NCBI GenBank assembly: GCA_963457665.1
Contig: OY735212.1
Coordinates: 9,431,683-9,495,682 of the forward strand
DNA from: Thysanoteuthis rhombus
Taxonomy: Eukaryota > Mollusca > Cephalopoda > Oegopsida > Thysanoteuthidae
Reading direction: 5' to 3'
DNA: 64,000 nucleotides
The notes below the pieces were generated by a model that did no database searches, was not told the origin of the DNA, and was given only the letters and a program-made list of their open reading frames with translations. Shown piece by piece: positions 60,310-64,000 of this stretch. The position numbers were made by a program, and so were the translations under genes. Position 1 is the first letter of the stretch; each line of letters starts with the position of its first letter.

Positions 60310-61195
60310 AACGACGACAAAGAGGACTTTGGTATGAGAACTAGAAAGGTGTCACGGAACTGAAAGAAAGACAAAAGTTGAAATATTAATAAATCAAAAT
60401 ATCTTGATACCAATAACGGTATTGAAACAAAGTCTATGGAAATTTCTTGGAATACCGTGAATAGATTAGATACACAAAAAAGTAATACTGCCTTCGTGGG
60501 GATCAAAAAGTAATCGTACATACTAGATAAATTTAACAAAATAGCTCGAAAAGAATGCAAAATCCCTACTCTCTCTGTTTCTCTTGTCCCAGCCCCCCCC
60601 CTCCATCTCTCTCCCTTGCATTGCCTCTCGATCTCAGCCTCTCTCTTTTCGCCGTTCATAGGACCGTTGCAAGAAGACGGGGGAAGTTGTATCATATCTG
60701 ACGGAAACAGTTCCATGGAAATCACAAGGAATACAAATGTTTTCACTCTCTTTATTATCATATAATCATTAATGAAACTCACTATCACAGTCGATAACTG
60801 ATCAGTCATTGCGTATAAATTTGAAGTCTTATTAAAAAAAGTGATGAATATGGTCAGAATAAATTCAATTTATTACAGTGCTGGTGTTTTCCTCGGGGAA
60901 GCATACAAGATAAAGTAAAAAAAATATGAAAAATTCTCAAAAAAAATCTAGAAGCATCTAAATTTTGAAAACTCTAGATATTATCAATAAACCTGCGAGA
61001 ATAACACTCCCAACAATCAAAAAGGCTTTTCAGCCCAAAAATCAAAAAAAAAAAAATAATGATGTTTGTTGAACACTGATTTCGATTGTCAAGTCAGTCA
61101 ACAAAACTATATGGCCAGGAGCACTGAAACAATCAAACAAGCAAACAAACAAAAGAACACAGACTTATAAAAAAAAGATTGAACCCTTACCCGTT
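60310..61195. other. no recognised feature
   Basis: A C-rich spot at 60590-60602 in a pyrimidine-rich tract. A minus-strand frame at 60294-60809 (171 codons) spans that tract without recognisable domains and is not called. Confidence 0.4.
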
Positions 61196-61229
61196 TTTCC
61201 TGGTGGAATCCCTTATATAATTGTCAGTG

Positions 61230-61520
61230 ACATCATGAACCGAGTACAGTAAGATCATAAAGAAGAGACTCGTTCACTAGTTTCTTGAATGGTCCCCAAA
61301 CAATGATTGCATCTTCATGCAAGAAGGAGTACCGTGTCACAAGGCCAGTAAGATAATGAACTAATTTAATCTTTTTGGCATCAAAGAATCTGATTGGTCC
61401 GGAAATTGTCCCAACATGAACCCGATAAAAGGCCTGCAGAGAGTTCTCAAAGGTGAATTATTTAGGGTTGTCTTATATGATCAAGAAAGGCCTGATTGCC
61501 CTTTTGATTGGAATTTGGCT
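61230..61520 (+). pseudogene. Tc1-type transposase relic, catalytic C-terminal part
   Basis: Conceptual SPNNDCIFMQEGVPCHKASKIMN, a stop, FNLFGIKESDWSGNCPNMNPIKGLQRVLKGELF. The order matches Tc1-family transposases (usual motifs FQQDGAPCH--- and WPGNSPDMNPIEN-W--LK). The conserved Asp of QDGAPCH is Glu here, and the Glu of NPIE is Lys, so both visible catalytic positions are lost. It is a different subfamily from the relic at 32470-32895. Inverted repeats were not found. Confidence 0.75.
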
Positions 61521-61818
61521 TCACAACCAAAGGAGCTGTTATGCCAATACGTGGTAAAAATGCAAAAGTGTGCTGCAGCAAATTGTACAACATAAGTTGC
61601 TGTAGCGTAAGAAGCAATAAAAGTCACAAAATCAATGAGTGTTCATCCCTGAATTTAAAAATAAATAAATAAATAAGTAAAAACAAGTCGATGTGTGGAT
61701 TAAGTGCACAATAATTCTGACAGTACTTGGCTAGTGAATGGGTGGGATTTTCACGGATACCGCTATTGTATATTAGTAGTACAACAATATAAAACGGGCA
61801 TAACTGAAAGATTTATGA

Positions 61819-62259
61819 AATGAAATCGTATATAAGGATCTAACGGCTGTATCGTACTTGCCTACAAATTACAGTAAATTTGTTCCGAATATTAAGTTTC
61901 CGGAGATGGGCATACAATTCAACATACAGACGTTGCCAAAACTTGATCCCCTATTTAAAGCGCATCGCAGTCCAAGTAATAAAATGTTTTCGGCGTTAAT
62001 CCAAAGCATTGATAATCAATTCAATACGAGGGGAGCTTCGAAACAATATTTTGGACTTGCAAAAATGGACATGTTTGGGAGAGAAATTGAAAGAACATGC
62101 CCTGTTGTAACCCCACAAGCTACCTACACAATACTCGAAAGGTTTCCTGGCCGATTGAACCCCTTGTTGTTTGAAACACGACGTTTTGGTCGATACATTT
62201 CACGATGTTTTTCTGGTTTAATATCCGAATGTGATGGCAGAAAAAGAATTTCCCAATGA
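61819..62259 (+). CDS. unrecognised 146-codon open frame, possible exon, retrocopy or transposon piece
   Basis: I do not recognise this protein. The frame is open from just after a stop at 61816-61818 to the TGA at 62257-62259, with no ATG near its beginning (first internal Met well inside). An exon or 5'-truncated copy is therefore more likely than a complete gene. Composition is protein-like rather than low-complexity: YKDLTAVSYLPTNYSKFVPN at the start, LPKLDPLFKAHRSPSNK in the middle, RFPGRLNPLLFETRRFGRYI near the end. No signal peptide, membrane segment or known motif stands out. Sequence just downstream (62298-62336) has CCTGAAGAAGGC and GGAACGTC, reminiscent of the 3' region of Penelope-like elements; this hints at, but does not show, a transposon origin. 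Confidence 0.35.
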   Translation, partial: NEIVYKDLTAVSYLPTNYSKFVPNIKFPEMGIQFNIQTLPKLDPLFKAHRSPSNKMFSALIQSIDNQFNTRGASKQYFGLAKMDMFGREIERTCPVVTPQATYTILERFPGRLNPLLFETRRFGRYISRCFSGLISECDGRKRISQ

Positions 62260-62530
62260 TGTTAGTAAAGACAATATTCTGATGGTTTTCGGATATTATA
62301 CCTGAAGAAGGCTGTAGAATGTATTGGCTGGAACGTCATGTTAAGAAACTCAATCAACAACGGTGAGTTCAATCGCCTGAAAAACTCTGTACATGTTAAT
62401 GAATCTATAGACAGTATGTGAACACAATATGCTTTACACGATTTTCGACGTTGTTTACACCATTCTTTTAGATATTTATTTGAATGGAGAACCTATATAA
62501 GCAGCTTCACTAAAATTCTGTCCGCAAATC

Positions 62531-62539
62531 TCTCCCCGC

Positions 62540-62584
<45 letters not shown>

Positions 62585-62618
62585 ATTCTCTCTCTCTCTT
62601 TCTCTCTCTCTCTCTTTC
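62531..62618. repeat. (CT)n array
   Basis: CT repeat with TTT interruptions, about 88 bp. Confidence 0.95.
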
Positions 62619-62619
62619 T

Positions 62620-63942
62620 GGGTGCTTTCAACCGTTTTCAATTCGGTCGGTCGAAGGTAGAAAAAATAAAAATGTAAGTGCTCCTCATAATATTTACGAA
62701 AACAGCCTCATACTGAATGGCAGTCATAATAAAGTCAGGAACAATTAAACATAGTGATTAAAATATCGGCATTGTTAAGTGGCTGAATAAAATAAATTAC
62801 AAGAATTAAGGAGTACATGGATATACTTGAGTTTTTATTTGTATGTGTACAACCAACACAAGAAGAAACTCGAGTATACACATGAATCTTTCTATACTAA
62901 TATATGAATAAACTGGAACAGAGTCATCAATAGTGAAACTAGAGCCTGCATATCCCTAAGGAACTGCAAGTTAAACCACAGCATAGCCCAACCCAAAAAC
63001 CTCAATAAAAGTCGAAAAAATATACGTGCTAAAACGATTGTACAACCTTCCTAAGGGAAGTAACCGAGTACTTTAAAACTATGCAAAATAGCATTATAGC
63101 GTTATCGTTGCAGGATAAATGGAAGTTCATTTCAAAACCTTGAAAGAATAATTCTTGTCAAAACTGTATGTTAACGTAATACACGACGTTAAGATGCACT
63201 AATTAGCTTTGAAACAGCGATGATATCACAGAAAACTGTAGGAGGAGAAGCGTTGCCCAAAATGAAAGGATCAAGAATAAGATAAATTGATTGAAAGAAT
63301 ACAAAGAATAACAATAATATACTTGCAGTGCACGCACAATCATGAAACTAAAAGTGTAAATGTTTATAATTAAAATGAGACTCGTAAAAAAGCGGAAACA
63401 ATTAAATCAGAAATAATTAAATATATTAATTGAATATCAAGTTCGTTAAGTGGTTGAAATAATAAAAAAACAGTAGTATAAAGGAGTTCAGTTGAACACA
63501 TTCGCACGCAGATGGAGAAACCAACGTATGTCTGTGAATTTGTTTATGCTGTTGTATGAATAATCTAATACAAAGGTATCAAAAGTAGAATAAAATCTTT
63601 CCTTTGAAAGATACGCCTCGTTGCTAAACGGACCATCCAACGTTGTTACTCAGCACACTGCTGCGCTGACGACCCCGCGTGTATTTCTGACGTCATTGGA
63701 AAGTAATAGAATGATGATCTATTCTGACAACAGGTGGCACTTTCTCATCGAGTAAATCTAATTGGAAACAAAAGTGCTTGTTTGGTAGGTGCGTCTCTGT
63801 ACGTATCTTTTAAAAAGAATTGGGTATACTTGAGGGAATGAGCGTGTGTGAAACACATATTCGGAAGTATCAGATAAGTGACCAGGAAATTCAATTACCT
63901 CTGAAAATAAGGAAACAGTATTTGCCATGATGTTTCTTAAAG
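62620..63942. other. no recognised gene
   Basis: AT-rich except for 63645-63700, which has a small GC-richer patch including a TGACGTCA palindrome (63690-63697) followed by ATTGG. On its own this does not establish a promoter. Confidence 0.45.

Positions 63943-64000
<58 letters not shown>
63943..64000. repeat. (TA)n microsatellite, cut by the window end
   Basis: Uninterrupted TA to the last base; true length unknown. Confidence 0.95.

Noticed and set aside
60294-60809. 171-codon minus-strand frame
   Set aside because: It crosses a pyrimidine-rich tract, has no domain, and overlaps the old R2-like fragment's edge; likely chance.
62298-62345. Second hammerhead ribozyme
   Set aside because: CTGAAGA is present, but stem II does not pair and the GAAA core is changed to GAAC; at most a relic.
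63690-63701. TGACGTCA plus ATTGG as a promoter
   Set aside because: Two short motifs without a gene, transcript or CpG-rich context nearby do not support a promoter call.

Overview
The window looks like intergenic or intronic DNA from a large, AT-rich, repeat-laden animal genome. Very dense (TA)n, (CA)n, (GA)n and (AAT)n arrays, tRNA-derived SINEs with a shared core, RTE-like and R2-like LINE debris and Tc1/mariner relics together suggest a coleoid cephalopod, most likely an octopus. That assignment is inference from repeat style; nothing here is a diagnostic single-copy gene. I see no convincing host protein-coding gene, rRNA or functional tRNA. Most long reading frames are translations of dinucleotide arrays (YIYIYI, HTHTHT, CVCVCV).

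Layout. 1-2470: unrecognised AT-rich DNA. 2474-5640: the richest block. A (TA)n array is followed by a repeat ending in a near-perfect type I hammerhead ribozyme (2685-2726), a 5'-truncated and mutated R2-group (restriction-like endonuclease) LINE with a structured 3' UTR, an (AAT)n tail and a long (TA)n array. 5640-19000: microsatellites, several dispersed repeat families, a 246-bp Tc1/mariner-type MITE (7965-8210), a foldback element inside a (TA)n array (14027-14212), two RTE-like LINE fragments and a SINE. 18907-19609: a second copy of the R2-like 3' end, about 96% identical by eye to the first, with intact endonuclease reading frame. 19600-31000: more arrays, SINEs and an RTE fragment. 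31000-64000: mostly unrecognised DNA with scattered RTE fragments, Tc1 and mariner transposase relics, a different LINE tail, an old R2-like fragment, and many copies of a dispersed repeat ending in GGTTGACGGTTTCTAA.

How it fits together. The autonomous-looking elements are all dead here: R2-like copy 1 carries two single-base frameshifts and a nonsense codon, and every RTE copy is truncated. What still looks potentially active is RNA-level structure: the hammerhead ribozyme, and a duplicated 3'-UTR hairpin with compensatory base changes around a constant GCAA loop. At least two multi-copy families without coding capacity (here called families A and B) are reconstructed only by comparing copies inside this window.
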